A DNA stretch of 64,000 nucleotides, from positions 53,708-117,707 of the forward strand of contig CACMTN010000003.1 of assembly GCA_902616615.1 (NCBI GenBank), written 5' to 3'. A program made the position numbers and the translations under genes. Numbering within the stretch: the stretch's first letter is position 1; each line of letters starts with the position of its first letter. Below are positions 1 to 10,080 of the stretch, piece after piece. Source of the stretch: an uncultured SAR116 cluster alpha proteobacterium. GTDB taxonomy: Bacteria > Pseudomonadota > Alphaproteobacteria > Puniceispirillales > Marisalimonadaceae. The notes below the pieces were generated by a model. The model ran no database searches and was not told the DNA's origin. It saw only the letters and a list, made by a program, of their open reading frames with translations.

Positions 1-375
1 TGTATTTCAATAGGATTAATCAATGGATCTGCAGGCTTAAATGAGTTTACTGATAAATGTTTGAAAAATTTAGAGGTGATAAAATTAGCTTCTAAAGTAA
101 ATTATGAAATTAATCCAAATGATGAATATCCAAGAAATTATACTGGTAGAATAAAAATATTTATGAAAGATGGGACAATGTATTCTTCGTCACAAGAGTG
201 TTTAAGAGGTGGCAAACGTGACCCTCTTAGTACTAATGAAGTTAGAAAAAAATTTGAAGCTAATTTAAAATTTGCAAATGTAAAGTCTAGTGAGATTAAA
301 AAACTATTTAATTTTATTAAAAAAATTTTTAAATCAAAAAATCTTAACAGCTTAGACGATGTTAACTTCTATTAA
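1..375 (+). CDS. MmgE/PrpD family protein, C-terminal fragment (truncated by window start)
   Basis: Frame is open from base 1 (CISIGLINGSAGLNEFTDKCLKNLEV...); C-terminal pattern YPRNYTGRIKIFMKDG...RGGKRDPLSTNEVRKKFEANL is typical of the family. The M at 61 is a TTG inside the open frame. Confidence 0.75.
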   Translation, partial: CISIGLINGSAGLNEFTDKCLKNLEVIKLASKVNYEINPNDEYPRNYTGRIKIFMKDGTMYSSSQECLRGGKRDPLSTNEVRKKFEANLKFANVKSSEIKKLFNFIKKIFKSKNLNSLDDVNFY

Positions 376-1381
376 TTAAACCACTGCAGTTTTTTCCTAA
401 GAGTAAATCAAAAAATCTCTTCCATTTTTCTACATAATTACTTCTATTTACAACCCAATCAATATGATCAGTAGGGGGTTTGTGTGGATTTATTCTAATT
501 CCCCACAAACCATCAACCTCATTAGGAACTGCTGAATACCTGACATCTGTTATTATATTTTTATCAATGCCTTTTCCTAGATAACCTTGCGAGAACCAAT
601 CAAATCTTTTTATATCCTTATATTGTTGACTTTTTTTATTAAGATCCAAAAAATCATTGAGAAGATCAAGTTTTTTAATTTTTGTTCCTTGACAGTATTC
701 TGACTTAGAAAACAATCTTACTGCATCAACATAATAAAAACCTTCATCCTCATAAATTGTTTTCCATAAAAACAAATTTCCCAGACTAGGTTTCACAGTC
801 AAATTTTTACTTTCATGACCTCTAAAATTAGCAATTGATTTCCCAATATATTCTGCACGATTTTCTTGAAAGGCACCAAAGGTTAGATAAATGAAGATAT
901 AAAAAATACCAAAAACGGTACTTAATTTATTTTTCATAATTATTGTAAAAATTATAATTAGAAATAATGGAACACTTAAAAAAGGATCAACTACCGACAC
1001 ATAATTCCAAGAAATTCTTTCATCAGAAAATGGCCAAAAAAGCTGGGTTCCATAACTTGTACAAGCGTCTAATAAACCATGTGTGGCATAACCAAAAAAA
1101 CTAAACAGATACGTTTCACCCCAACTTAAATATTTTTTGAAAAATATCCTCGAAAATAACGTTACAATTAGAGCACCAATAGGTATAAAAATTATGGAGT
1201 GTGTAAATTGTCTATGATATTCTAATTTTAACAAAGGGTCAGAGGCAGATCTAATAAAAATGTCTAGATCAGGTGCTAAACCAGCAAGGCAACCTACTAT
1301 TGACCCTACTAAAATTTTTTTCTTATTAGATATCGTTTGAGCAAAAATTGCGCCGAATGCACCTTGAGTAACAGGATCCAT
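362..1381 (-). CDS. Membrane-bound metal-dependent hydrolase, YdjM/DUF457-like
   Basis: MDPVTQGAFGA...GLAPDLDIFIR...HRQFTHSIIF...HGLLDACTSYGTQLFWPFSDERISW motifs; multiple TM segments. Confidence 0.8.
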   Translation of the reverse strand: MDPVTQGAFGAIFAQTISNKKKILVGSIVGCLAGLAPDLDIFIRSASDPLLKLEYHRQFTHSIIFIPIGALIVTLFSRIFFKKYLSWGETYLFSFFGYATHGLLDACTSYGTQLFWPFSDERISWNYVSVVDPFLSVPLFLIIIFTIIMKNKLSTVFGIFYIFIYLTFGAFQENRAEYIGKSIANFRGHESKNLTVKPSLGNLFLWKTIYEDEGFYYVDAVRLFSKSEYCQGTKIKKLDLLNDFLDLNKKSQQYKDIKRFDWFSQGYLGKGIDKNIITDVRYSAVPNEVDGLWGIRINPHKPPTDHIDWVVNRSNYVEKWKRFFDLLLGKNCSGLINRS

Positions 1382-1484
1382 TATATAACCAAAATTATTA
1401 AATAATCTATTTATACACTAAGTTGTCTTGACTGTTCATATTTTTTTCTTTTAACATATTAATCTAATTACAAGAGACTTTTCA

Positions 1485-3101
1485 ATGAACCAAATTAAAT
1501 TAAATAATAAAGATTATGACGCCATAATCGTAGGAGCTGGTTTCTCGGGATTATACCAATTGATCTGTCTTCGTGACCAACTTAACCTTAATTGTGTGGT
1601 TTTAGAAACAGGAGATGATGTAGGTGGTACATGGTATTGGAACCGCTACCCAGGCGCTAGATGTGATACAGAAAGTCATGCCTATTCTTATTATTTTTCT
1701 GAGGAATTACTAAAAGAATGGACATGGTCAGAAAGATATCCAGGGCATGCTGAAATTAGAAGATATATGAATTTTGTTGCTAACAAATTTCATCTTAAAA
1801 AAGATATTATTTTTCAACAAAAAGTTACTAGTGCAACTTTTAATAGTAATAAAAAAAAATGGAAAGTAGTCTCTAATAAAAAAATTGAGTTTAATGCTAA
1901 GTTTCTTATATCTGCGGTCGGTTGTTTATCAAGTGCTAATATTCCAAATATAAAAGGACTAGAAAATTTCGAGGGAAAATACTATCATACTGGAAATTGG
2001 CCTAAAAATGGTGTTTCATTTGTTGACAAAAAAGTTGGTCAAATTGGAACTGGATCTACTGGTATTCAAGCTGTTCCTGTTATTGCTGAAGAAGCAAAAT
2101 ACTTAACTGTTTTCCAAAGAACTGCTAACTACAGCATTCCTGCAAGAAATAAACCTTTAACATCAGAATTTAAAAACCATGTAAAAGAAAATTCAAATAT
2201 TTACAAAAAACTAGTTAAACGTACACCTAATGCTCATCCTTTTGAAATAAGTGATCGTAAAGTTTCTGACGTAGATAAAAAAGAATTGAATGAAATTTAT
2301 GAAAAGGCCTGGGAGATTGGAGGACTTCAGTTTAGGGCAGTATTTAACGATTTAGTAACTAATATTGATGCTAATAAAACAGCCTCTGATTTTATAAAAA
2401 AGAAAATTAGAGAAACTGTTTCAAATAAAAAGTTTGCTTCAATATTGTCAGATATTGACCACCCTTATGCTGGCAAACGTCCACCCATAGACAGTAATTA
2501 TTTTGAAACTTTTAACAGGGATAACATCAATTTAGTTGATCTTCGTAGTGATCCAATTGAAAAAATAGACAAAACTGGAATTAAAACCAAGAATAATCAT
2601 TTCGAATTAGATGTAATTGTTTTTGCAACTGGCTATGATGCGATGACTGGACCGTTATTAAACATGAACATAACTGGAAAGAATAATTTAAAACTTAAGG
2701 ATACATGGAAAGAAGGGCCAAAAACTTTTTTAGGTCTTCAAGTTCCTGGATTTCCAAATTTGTTTACAATTACAGGGCCAGGTAGTCCATCAGTTTTAAC
2801 AAATATGCCGATGGCTATTGAACAACATGTAGAATGGATTCGAGATTGTATAGAATTTATGAATAAAAAAGATTATTCAACAATTGAAGCTAATACAAAT
2901 GCTGCCGAGAAATGGGGTGCGGAGGTAAATTCTGTAGCCAATAAAACACTTTTACCAACTGTAAAACATTCTTGGTATTTAGGAGCAAATATTCCTGGCA
3001 AGCCGAGAGTATTCATGCCATATGCAGGTGGTCTTCCAAGATATACCGAAGTATGTGACAATATTAAAAATAATAATTATAGAGAATTCAATTTGAATTA
3101 G
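1485..3101 (+). CDS. Flavin-containing monooxygenase, Baeyer-Villiger type (cyclohexanone monooxygenase-like)
   Basis: GAGFSG Rossmann motif, FEGKYYHTGNWP (FxGxxxHxxxWP BVMO fingerprint), second GxGxxG (GQIGTGSTG), ATGYD. Confidence 0.85.
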   Translation: MNQIKLNNKDYDAIIVGAGFSGLYQLICLRDQLNLNCVVLETGDDVGGTWYWNRYPGARCDTESHAYSYYFSEELLKEWTWSERYPGHAEIRRYMNFVANKFHLKKDIIFQQKVTSATFNSNKKKWKVVSNKKIEFNAKFLISAVGCLSSANIPNIKGLENFEGKYYHTGNWPKNGVSFVDKKVGQIGTGSTGIQAVPVIAEEAKYLTVFQRTANYSIPARNKPLTSEFKNHVKENSNIYKKLVKRTPNAHPFEISDRKVSDVDKKELNEIYEKAWEIGGLQFRAVFNDLVTNIDANKTASDFIKKKIRETVSNKKFASILSDIDHPYAGKRPPIDSNYFETFNRDNINLVDLRSDPIEKIDKTGIKTKNNHFELDVIVFATGYDAMTGPLLNMNITGKNNLKLKDTWKEGPKTFLGLQVPGFPNLFTITGPGSPSVLTNMPMAIEQHVEWIRDCIEFMNKKDYSTIEANTNAAEKWGAEVNSVANKTLLPTVKHSWYLGANIPGKPRVFMPYAGGLPRYTEVCDNIKNNNYREFNLN

Positions 3102-3104
3102 TTG

Positions 3105-3581
3105 TTAATCATCAATAGTATTTTTTATTTGATTAATTTTAGTCCTAATTTTTTTCATTCTTTCTTCAAGTACGTTTTTCTTAGGTGGGTTATTTGAGTC
3201 AAATTGGTCTAAGAGATTTGACATTTCATTTGCTAATTCATTACTTTGTCTATTCGAGTCTAAAAGTCTTATCTGAGTTTTTCTAATTAATGCACTTAAT
3301 ACGACATTTGATTTAATCATTTTTGTAAAGTATGATTTAGGTATTTTTTTGGCTACTAACTTTTGTGCACATACTTTAGCGGTAACTGTTCTTGGAACGT
3401 TAAGTAAAATGGAAGTTTCACCAAATATTTCTCCCATGCCAAGCCTATTAAGTTTCAATCCATCTTTGGTTTCAATATTTACATATCCTTCTAAAATTAA
3501 GTATGCCTCAGAGGCCTCGTTTCCAGCTTCATATATTACTTCACCAGGTTCCCAAATTGCTGATTTACCATTGTCTTGCAT
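3105..3581 (-). CDS. Cyclic nucleotide-binding domain protein
   Basis: EPGEVIYEAGNEASEAYLILEGYVNI...LGMGEIFGETSILLNVPRTVTAKV = cNMP-binding fold. Confidence 0.85.
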   Translation of the reverse strand: MQDNGKSAIWEPGEVIYEAGNEASEAYLILEGYVNIETKDGLKLNRLGMGEIFGETSILLNVPRTVTAKVCAQKLVAKKIPKSYFTKMIKSNVVLSALIRKTQIRLLDSNRQSNELANEMSNLLDQFDSNNPPKKNVLEERMKKIRTKINQIKNTIDD

Positions 3582-3614
3582 CTAATACTCCTCCTAAAGA
3601 AAAAGTAAAAATAT

Positions 3615-3776
3615 TTACACTGGAATATCTAGTGGCTTCATCCAAAAAATATATCCATAAAATATCAAGTAACAATAAAATAATAAATAAGCCCACCATG
3701 GTTTAGGTTTAAAAGTTTTGCTTTTTTCTTCAATAACCTCTAATTCTTCTTTATAATTTTTATAATAGTTCATCAT
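3615..3776 (-). CDS. Small membrane protein (53 aa), uncharacterised
   Basis: Own translation: MMNYYKNYKEELEVIEEKSKTFKPKPWWAYLLFYCYLIFYGYIFWMKPLDIPV*; single TM, below the 60-aa ORF cutoff. Confidence 0.45.
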   Translation of the reverse strand: MMNYYKNYKEELEVIEEKSKTFKPKPWWAYLLFYCYLIFYGYIFWMKPLDIPV

Positions 3777-3821
3777 AAAATTTGATCTACCCAATTAACT
3801 TCTCCACCATAAATTTAAATT

Positions 3822-4424
3822 TTAAATATCTAAAAATATTGTTTCTTCTTCGCCTTGTAAAAATATATCAAATAAATAGCTATGCTTAGAAATTTTTTTG
3901 GCAATTAAACTATTTACATTACAATTATTTATTATAGATAGAAGTGGATCATTTTTCAATTCGTCACCTTCAAAATATATTCTAGTATTAAGTGTCATAT
4001 TAAGGCCTCTTGAGGAAATAGATAATGAAATATATGGACTATGAATTTTTCCATCAAATCCCTTAAATGATCCAGGTTTAACTGTTTTCAATATAAACTT
4101 TTTTGTCAAATTATTTGGAATAAACCTAGCAAAACCACTTTCTTCTTTGAATTCTCCTTTTTCATCACACTGCCAAGTTTCTAGCATGACATCATCTAAA
4201 GCAACACCATTACCGTCAAAAACAGAACCTTCAATAGTTATTAATTCGCTTTCATTTTTACTCTTAAATGGTATTTCTCCCAAATCATTTTTATAAAGTT
4301 TTTTAATTTTAATTGCATTAGGCATACAACCTATATGAAGAAAAGGGCCTGCAGTTTGAAAAGGGGTTTCATCAAGATTTTCTTTTGAAGTAGTCAAATT
4401 AAAGGCCTTCTCTTCTATTTTCAA
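3822..4424 (-). CDS. pcaG: Protocatechuate 3,4-dioxygenase alpha subunit
   Basis: TAGPFLHIG...DDVMLETWQCDEKGEF...SPYISLSISSRGLNMTLNTRIYFEGD; overlaps pcaH. Confidence 0.88.
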   Translation of the reverse strand: MKIEEKAFNLTTSKENLDETPFQTAGPFLHIGCMPNAIKIKKLYKNDLGEIPFKSKNESELITIEGSVFDGNGVALDDVMLETWQCDEKGEFKEESGFARFIPNNLTKKFILKTVKPGSFKGFDGKIHSPYISLSISSRGLNMTLNTRIYFEGDELKNDPLLSIINNCNVNSLIAKKISKHSYLFDIFLQGEEETIFLDI

Positions 4425-5145
4425 AATATGTTTGTTTAATACCCCTTAAAACGATATTAAATTTATAAGCTAATAGATTTTGTGTATTTGATCTAGAGGT
4501 GTCCAATGCCCCAATTAAACTTTTTTTTGCTTTTTCATCTGCAATAGAATTAACCATTGGGCAATCTTGGATGAGAGGATCGCCCTCAAAATACATTTGC
4601 GTTATTAATCTTTGTCCAAAACTTTTGCCAAATATAGAAAAATGAATATGCATTGGTCTCCACTCAATTCCACGATTTGGATAAGGATATGGTCCAGGTT
4701 GAATAGTTAAAAATTCATAATAACCACTTGATGTAGTCAAACACCTTCCACAACCAGCAAAATTAGGATCAATTGGTGCTGTATTTTTATCATTATTGTG
4801 TAAATATTTACCAGCTGAGTTAGCTTGCCAAATTTCTATAAGTGCTCCTTCGATTGGTTTAGAAAATTGATCCAACACATTTCCATAGACAATAATTTTA
4901 TGACCAAGAGGAGAATTTTTATTTTTAGAAAAATTTAAGGTTAAATTGTTGTCTAGTTCACCAATAACATTTTCGTCAAAGATCGGCCCTAAAATTTCAC
5001 TATCTGAGGATGGAAACGAAATTTTTTTATTTTTAGGAGCTCTAAAAATACTAGATTTATAATCAGGAAAATCTACTTCTGGTTGTTTTTTATAATTTCT
5101 TCTTATTAGTGATTTAACATTCATACTTTTTCCCAAATTTACCAA
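4399..5145 (-). CDS. pcaH: Protocatechuate 3,4-dioxygenase beta subunit
   Basis: IEIWQANSAGKYLH...PNFAGCGRC...YPYPNRGIEWRPMHIHFSIFGKSFGQRLITQMYFEGDPL (Tyr/His Fe-ligand region). Confidence 0.92.
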   Translation of the reverse strand: MVNLGKSMNVKSLIRRNYKKQPEVDFPDYKSSIFRAPKNKKISFPSSDSEILGPIFDENVIGELDNNLTLNFSKNKNSPLGHKIIVYGNVLDQFSKPIEGALIEIWQANSAGKYLHNNDKNTAPIDPNFAGCGRCLTTSSGYYEFLTIQPGPYPYPNRGIEWRPMHIHFSIFGKSFGQRLITQMYFEGDPLIQDCPMVNSIADEKAKKSLIGALDTSRSNTQNLLAYKFNIVLRGIKQTYFENRREGL

Positions 5146-5162
5146 ATTATTTTTGATTAAGG

Positions 5163-6332
5163 TTAATAAGGTAAACCAACGTAATTTTCTGCTAAAACTC
5201 TTTGAGATGCAACTGAATTTTCTAGATATTCTATTTCAGAGTCCTGTATTCGTTGATCAAAAGAAGACTGTTCCGGAAATTTATGAAAAGTTGTTGTCAT
5301 CCACCAGCTAAATCTTATAGCTTTCCAAACTCTTGATAAGGCATTGTGCGAATACATTTTTAAATCATCATTTGTATTAAATTGGTAATATTTTTTTAGA
5401 GCGTTATGTAAATAATATACATCTGAAACAGCTAAATTTAGACCTTTGGCTCCAGTTGGAGGCACTATATGAGCAGCGTCACCAACTAAGAATAATTTTT
5501 CCCAACTCATAGGCTCACAAACAAATGAACGCAGTGGAGCAATAGATTTTTCGATAGAAACTCCTGTTATAATTGTGTCTGCAGCTTCAGTTGGAAGTCT
5601 CTTTTTTAGTTCATCCCAAAATTTTTCATCTGTCCAGTGCTCAATTTTTTCATTTAATGGAGTTTGTATGTAATATCTACTCAATTTTTTGTTTCTCATG
5701 GACGCTAATGCAAAACCATTACCATGATTTGCATATATTAATTCATCACTTACTGGTGGCGTTTCTGATAAAATCCCTAACCAACCAAACGGATATATTC
5801 TTTCATAATTTTTAATTATTGATTTTGGTATAATGCTTCTACTTACTCCATGAAAACCGTCACAGCCAGCGATCCAATCACACATAATTTTCTTTTCATT
5901 ACCATTTTTTTTGAAAGTTACAAATGGAGTTTCTGTATTAACAGCTTGAGGTAAAACGTCCTCAGCATTATTTATTATTTCGCCGTTTTCTTTTTTTATT
6001 ATGCTATATAAATCCTTAGTTACCTCTGTTTGCCCGTAAACCGTTACATGTTTATTAGTTAGTTTTTTTAAATTAATTCTAAAACCATGATTTTTAAATG
6101 ATAGTTGTATACCGTCATGTTTAAAACCCTCTCTTTCAAGCCTATTCGAAACACCAGCTTTTTTAAGCATTTCAATTGTTCCACTTTCCAAAACCCCGGC
6201 TCTAATTCTACCAGTAACATGCTCTTCTGATTGTTTTTCGAGAACTACATTATTAATGCCGTCAATAGACAAAAGTCTTGATAATAGCAAACCTGACGGA
6301 CCACCTCCAATTATTACAACATTTGTCCTCAT
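5163..6332 (-). CDS. pobA: 4-hydroxybenzoate 3-monooxygenase
   Basis: GGGPSGLLLSRLL...RIRAGVLESGTIEML...LVGDAAHIVPPTGAKGLNLAVSDV. Confidence 0.93.
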   Translation of the reverse strand: MRTNVVIIGGGPSGLLLSRLLSIDGINNVVLEKQSEEHVTGRIRAGVLESGTIEMLKKAGVSNRLEREGFKHDGIQLSFKNHGFRINLKKLTNKHVTVYGQTEVTKDLYSIIKKENGEIINNAEDVLPQAVNTETPFVTFKKNGNEKKIMCDWIAGCDGFHGVSRSIIPKSIIKNYERIYPFGWLGILSETPPVSDELIYANHGNGFALASMRNKKLSRYYIQTPLNEKIEHWTDEKFWDELKKRLPTEAADTIITGVSIEKSIAPLRSFVCEPMSWEKLFLVGDAAHIVPPTGAKGLNLAVSDVYYLHNALKKYYQFNTNDDLKMYSHNALSRVWKAIRFSWWMTTTFHKFPEQSSFDQRIQDSEIEYLENSVASQRVLAENYVGLPY

Positions 6333-6355
6333 AAAGATTAATCCTCAATTAATAA

Positions 6356-6742
6356 TTATTTTAAATAGGTAACTAACAAAACAATACTTCCAATTATCTG
6401 TAGAAAATTTATAAACACTGAAAATTTATGCAATTTGTTAAACTTACTTTCTTCTCCCAAATCTTTCGATTTATTAATCATGGGCATCAAGACTTGCCTT
6501 GAGAAAACAAATCCAACCATAATAAGTAAAAAAATTAACATGGATAATTTATTGTAATAATATGTTGAAAGGATTAGACCGATTGCGCTCAGAACAAAAC
6601 CATAAAGATAATATTTTGGAAAAAAAAATCTAAGAAATTTAGATGACTGTTTTTCATCCAAGACTTTAAACACAGAAGTAGCTACCACTAATGGAAAAAA
6701 AATCATAAAACTTAATATTGCCGCAGCCACCAATGTTAACAA
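6356..6742 (-). CDS. DUF4149-like membrane protein
   Basis: Four TM segments; FFPLVVATSVFKVLDEKQSSKFLRFFFPKYY pattern. Confidence 0.55.
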   Translation of the reverse strand: MLTLVAAAILSFMIFFPLVVATSVFKVLDEKQSSKFLRFFFPKYYLYGFVLSAIGLILSTYYYNKLSMLIFLLIMVGFVFSRQVLMPMINKSKDLGEESKFNKLHKFSVFINFLQIIGSIVLLVTYLK

Positions 6743-6838
6743 ATTTCTCTCCTGTCAAATGAATAATTTTTATTTTCTTATATCAATTATTATCATAAAG
6801 TATACTTTGTTTTAATAAAGTTATCATGAGCAATAATA

Positions 6839-7381
6839 ATGAACAAAAATATCATACATTATTCTGTAGATACATTAATTTCGGAAAAAGAAATAAAGAA
6901 ACGCATTATTGAATTGGGCAAAGATGTCAACCTTTTCTACAAGGAGACAAAAAAACTTTTAGTCGTTGGATTATTGAGAGGGTCTTTTGTATTTATTGCT
7001 GATTTAGTTAGAGAGCTTAAAATACCTGTTGAAGTTGATTTTATGACTGCCTCTAGTTATGGAAACTCTATGCAATCTTCAAATAATATTAGAATTTTGA
7101 CAGATTTAAATACCGATATTAAGAACTTAGATGTACTATTAGTAGAGGATATTATTGATACAGGACACACTCTCAATCAAGTAATCAAGTTACTAAAAAG
7201 TAGGAGACCTAAAAGTTTAGAAGTATGTTGCTTATTAAATAAATTTTCGCGACGGGAAACTGATATTGAAACTAAATGGGTAGGCTTTGATATTCCAGAC
7301 GAGTTTGTTGTTGGTTATGGAATTGATTTCGCACAAGATAATCGACATTTGCCATTCATAGGTAAAGTGGTGCAAGAATAA
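6839..7381 (+). CDS. hpt: Hypoxanthine phosphoribosyltransferase
   Basis: VVGLLRGSFVFIADLVREL...VLLVEDIIDTGHTL PRPP-binding motif...FVVGYGIDF. Confidence 0.92.
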   Translation: MNKNIIHYSVDTLISEKEIKKRIIELGKDVNLFYKETKKLLVVGLLRGSFVFIADLVRELKIPVEVDFMTASSYGNSMQSSNNIRILTDLNTDIKNLDVLLVEDIIDTGHTLNQVIKLLKSRRPKSLEVCCLLNKFSRRETDIETKWVGFDIPDEFVVGYGIDFAQDNRHLPFIGKVVQE

Positions 7382-7490
7382 GTTGGGAATAGCTTTAATT
7401 ATTTACCTTATTTAGGATAATCGTGGAGATTTTAAAAAGCTATTCCCTTCATAATGAGTTTTGCAAATTATATGCCAAAAAAATTTATAT

Positions 7491-7814
7491 TTATTCTATT
7501 TTACTAAAATCTTTTAAATCAATTCTAGGAGAGTATTCAACCTCACATTCTCCTTCTGTAAATGAAACTGTTCCTCCCATTTCTCGAATATCTTGCCAAA
7601 ATTGATTAGTCCACCCAGCCCTTTGTTTGTTTACGAATTCCTTATCTTTGAAAAGATGAAATATCTCTATTGAGTTTTCGGTAACATTTGTAAAAGCTCT
7701 AATTATCATGTCTCCATCTTGAAACATATCTTTGCTTCTACTTTTTAGAGCATTTATTATAGCCTCTTTTGCCAATTTATTTTGAAACTTGATTGATCTT
7801 GTCACAGCCCACAT
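7491..7814 (-). CDS. Hypothetical small protein (possible dimeric alpha+beta barrel)
   Basis: Conserved-looking intact ORF, no confident family. Confidence 0.5.
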   Translation of the reverse strand: MWAVTRSIKFQNKLAKEAIINALKSRSKDMFQDGDMIIRAFTNVTENSIEIFHLFKDKEFVNKQRAGWTNQFWQDIREMGGTVSFTEGECEVEYSPRIDLKDFSKIE

Positions 7815-7851
7815 TATTTCCTCCTATATAACTCTAAAGATTAATATATTA

Positions 7852-8991
7852 TTAACCCCACGGTTTGATTACTATTTTTATTGCATCATCTATTCTTTCT
7901 CTTGCATATTTCAAAGCAGTAGGTAGTTCTAACAAATTAAAAGTATGAGTGTGTACTAGTTTTGCATTAAATCTTTTTTCTTTCATAAATTGCATAGCTC
8001 TGTGTGTAGCACTTTTACCCTCACCTCTTATTCCAAACATATAAATATTATTTATAACCATATATGGAATGTTAATTTCAACTGGTTTGTGAGGGAACGC
8101 AGCAAGGCATATTTTACCTCCTCTATTTGTCATCATAATTGCATCATTCAAAGCTTCTTTTGTTCCTGCACACTCAATGACATAATCACAACCTTTTTCT
8201 CCAACTATTTTTTTTACACTTTGAACAATTTCTTTTTCATTCTTAACATTAAGCGTAAAATCTGCACCAAGCTGTCTTCCTATTTTAAGTCTACTTTCTC
8301 TAGTTCCAATTAATATTACTGGTCCTGCACCTAGAGCTTTTGCTACTGCAACACCTAATAATCCAATTGGACCAGGGCCTATTACAACTAAACTTTCCCC
8401 AGCTACTAATCCTCCTAATTCTGTAAGACCATACATTGTAGTTCCTGCTGTAACTACTAAGGTTGCTTCTTCGTCAGACATACTATCTGGAACTTTTATA
8501 AGTGTATTTACATTATTTACAGCAAATTGTTTAAATCCACCATCTGTTGTAAAGCCGTTTGCTCTGTGACCTTTATTTACATTTCCATAGTTTAGACCAT
8601 AGTTATGGCATGAAGTATACATTCCCATCCTACATCTTTTGCATTGACCACAACCAGAATGAATTTCTACCGTCACCCTATCGCCAATATCAAATTCATC
8701 AACTGAAGGGCCTAATGCCACAACTGTACCCATGTACTCGTGTCCAGGAGTGAAGTTTTTATTAAATGGTAATCCACCTTCTATTAGTGCTGGCGGTCCA
8801 TGACTTATCACATCAAGATCTGTTGCACAAATAGCTACTGCGTCAATCTTGACTAGAACTTCTGCTTTACCTGGCATAACGATAGGCTTGTCGATTAACA
8901 TCAGCTGGTCTGGATTTCCTAAGACCCATGCTTTCATTTTTTCTGGTAAAGGAAACTTATCTGAGGTTTTTCCATTAAATCTAACTGTCAT
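7852..8991 (-). CDS. Zinc-dependent alcohol/polyol dehydrogenase (MDR family)
   Basis: GHEYMGTVVALG...CGQCKRCRMGMYTSC...GPGPIGLLGVAVAKALGA. Confidence 0.88.
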   Translation of the reverse strand: MTVRFNGKTSDKFPLPEKMKAWVLGNPDQLMLIDKPIVMPGKAEVLVKIDAVAICATDLDVISHGPPALIEGGLPFNKNFTPGHEYMGTVVALGPSVDEFDIGDRVTVEIHSGCGQCKRCRMGMYTSCHNYGLNYGNVNKGHRANGFTTDGGFKQFAVNNVNTLIKVPDSMSDEEATLVVTAGTTMYGLTELGGLVAGESLVVIGPGPIGLLGVAVAKALGAGPVILIGTRESRLKIGRQLGADFTLNVKNEKEIVQSVKKIVGEKGCDYVIECAGTKEALNDAIMMTNRGGKICLAAFPHKPVEINIPYMVINNIYMFGIRGEGKSATHRAMQFMKEKRFNAKLVHTHTFNLLELPTALKYARERIDDAIKIVIKPWG

Positions 8992-9055
8992 AATAAATCC
9001 TTAATAAAATTCAATGAATCCATTTAATGTGTGATTTGTCAAATAAGATTAAATA

Positions 9056-9928
9056 TCAAATCTTATCTTTTAATTTATATTCCCGCCATGTTGTAAATAA
9101 TCCTGAGCCTATTACTATTAGTGAGCCTACAATAATCATCAAATTTATGCTTTCAGAAAAAATTGTAACTCCAATAATTGATCCAAATACTAACTGAAGA
9201 TACGAAAATGGTTGTACAACTGAAGCTTCAGCTACTTGTAATGTTTTAACCATCATAAAATGCGAAGTTGCACTTAAAAGACACATAATAAAAAGCCACA
9301 AATAATCCTCTCTAAGAATATCATCCCATATGAAAAGACTTATAATACTCATTGTTACGGTACCACCAATGCCTGTCCAAACGAAACTCGTTACTGAAGG
9401 ATCTGATTTTGAAACATATCGCGTCAAGATAAGATAGACTGCAAACATGATCGCACCAATGATTGCAAAAACAGATCCTTCTGAAATAACATTTGTAGTT
9501 GGTCTTAAAATTATAATTACCCCTATAAATCCTATAAATATTGCTAACCATCTCCTCCACCCAAACTTTTCTCCCAGGAAAGGAACTGACAAACCGGCGA
9601 CTATCAATGGGTAACAGGCTATAATTGCATGAGTTTCAACTAGACCTAATAAAGTGAATGTGTAAACAACTAAGCAATTATTTAACGAAAGAATTACACC
9701 TCTAGAAAATTGAATGTATGGTTGATTTGTTTTTAAAATTTCTGATATTGGATTTTTAATAAACAGACATGAAATTAAAATAACTAAAGCAATAAACCAG
9801 TAACGCATTGTCACAAGTGTAAATACATTATTATTTTCAGCAAGATATCTAGAAAATCCATCCATGCTTGAAAACATAAATGTTGTAATAACCATAAGGC
9901 CTATTCCATAAAGAACATTATTTTGCAT
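9056..9928 (-). CDS. DMT/EamA family transporter
   Basis: About 10 TM segments; two EamA repeats (FLGEKFGWRRWLAIFIGFIGVIIILRP). Confidence 0.85.
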   Translation of the reverse strand: MQNNVLYGIGLMVITTFMFSSMDGFSRYLAENNNVFTLVTMRYWFIALVILISCLFIKNPISEILKTNQPYIQFSRGVILSLNNCLVVYTFTLLGLVETHAIIACYPLIVAGLSVPFLGEKFGWRRWLAIFIGFIGVIIILRPTTNVISEGSVFAIIGAIMFAVYLILTRYVSKSDPSVTSFVWTGIGGTVTMSIISLFIWDDILREDYLWLFIMCLLSATSHFMMVKTLQVAEASVVQPFSYLQLVFGSIIGVTIFSESINLMIIVGSLIVIGSGLFTTWREYKLKDKI

Positions 9929-9984
9929 TAAAAGAACTCAATAAGAGAGATAAAGTTAGTATATATTAACAAAAAAATTTATAA

Positions 9985-10018
9985 CAAGAAAAAAATAGAG
10001 ACCCAAAGGTCTCTATTT
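9985..10018 (-). terminator. Intrinsic terminator for the minus-strand operon ending at 10081
   Basis: 11-bp perfect stem AAATAGAGACC-(TTTG)-GGTCTCTATTT followed on the minus strand by T-rich TTTTTCTTG. Confidence 0.75.
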
Positions 10019-10080
10019 CAATAAGGAGGAATATATAATAATTACTTAGTAATATTTAAAACGACGCATAAAAAAAATGT

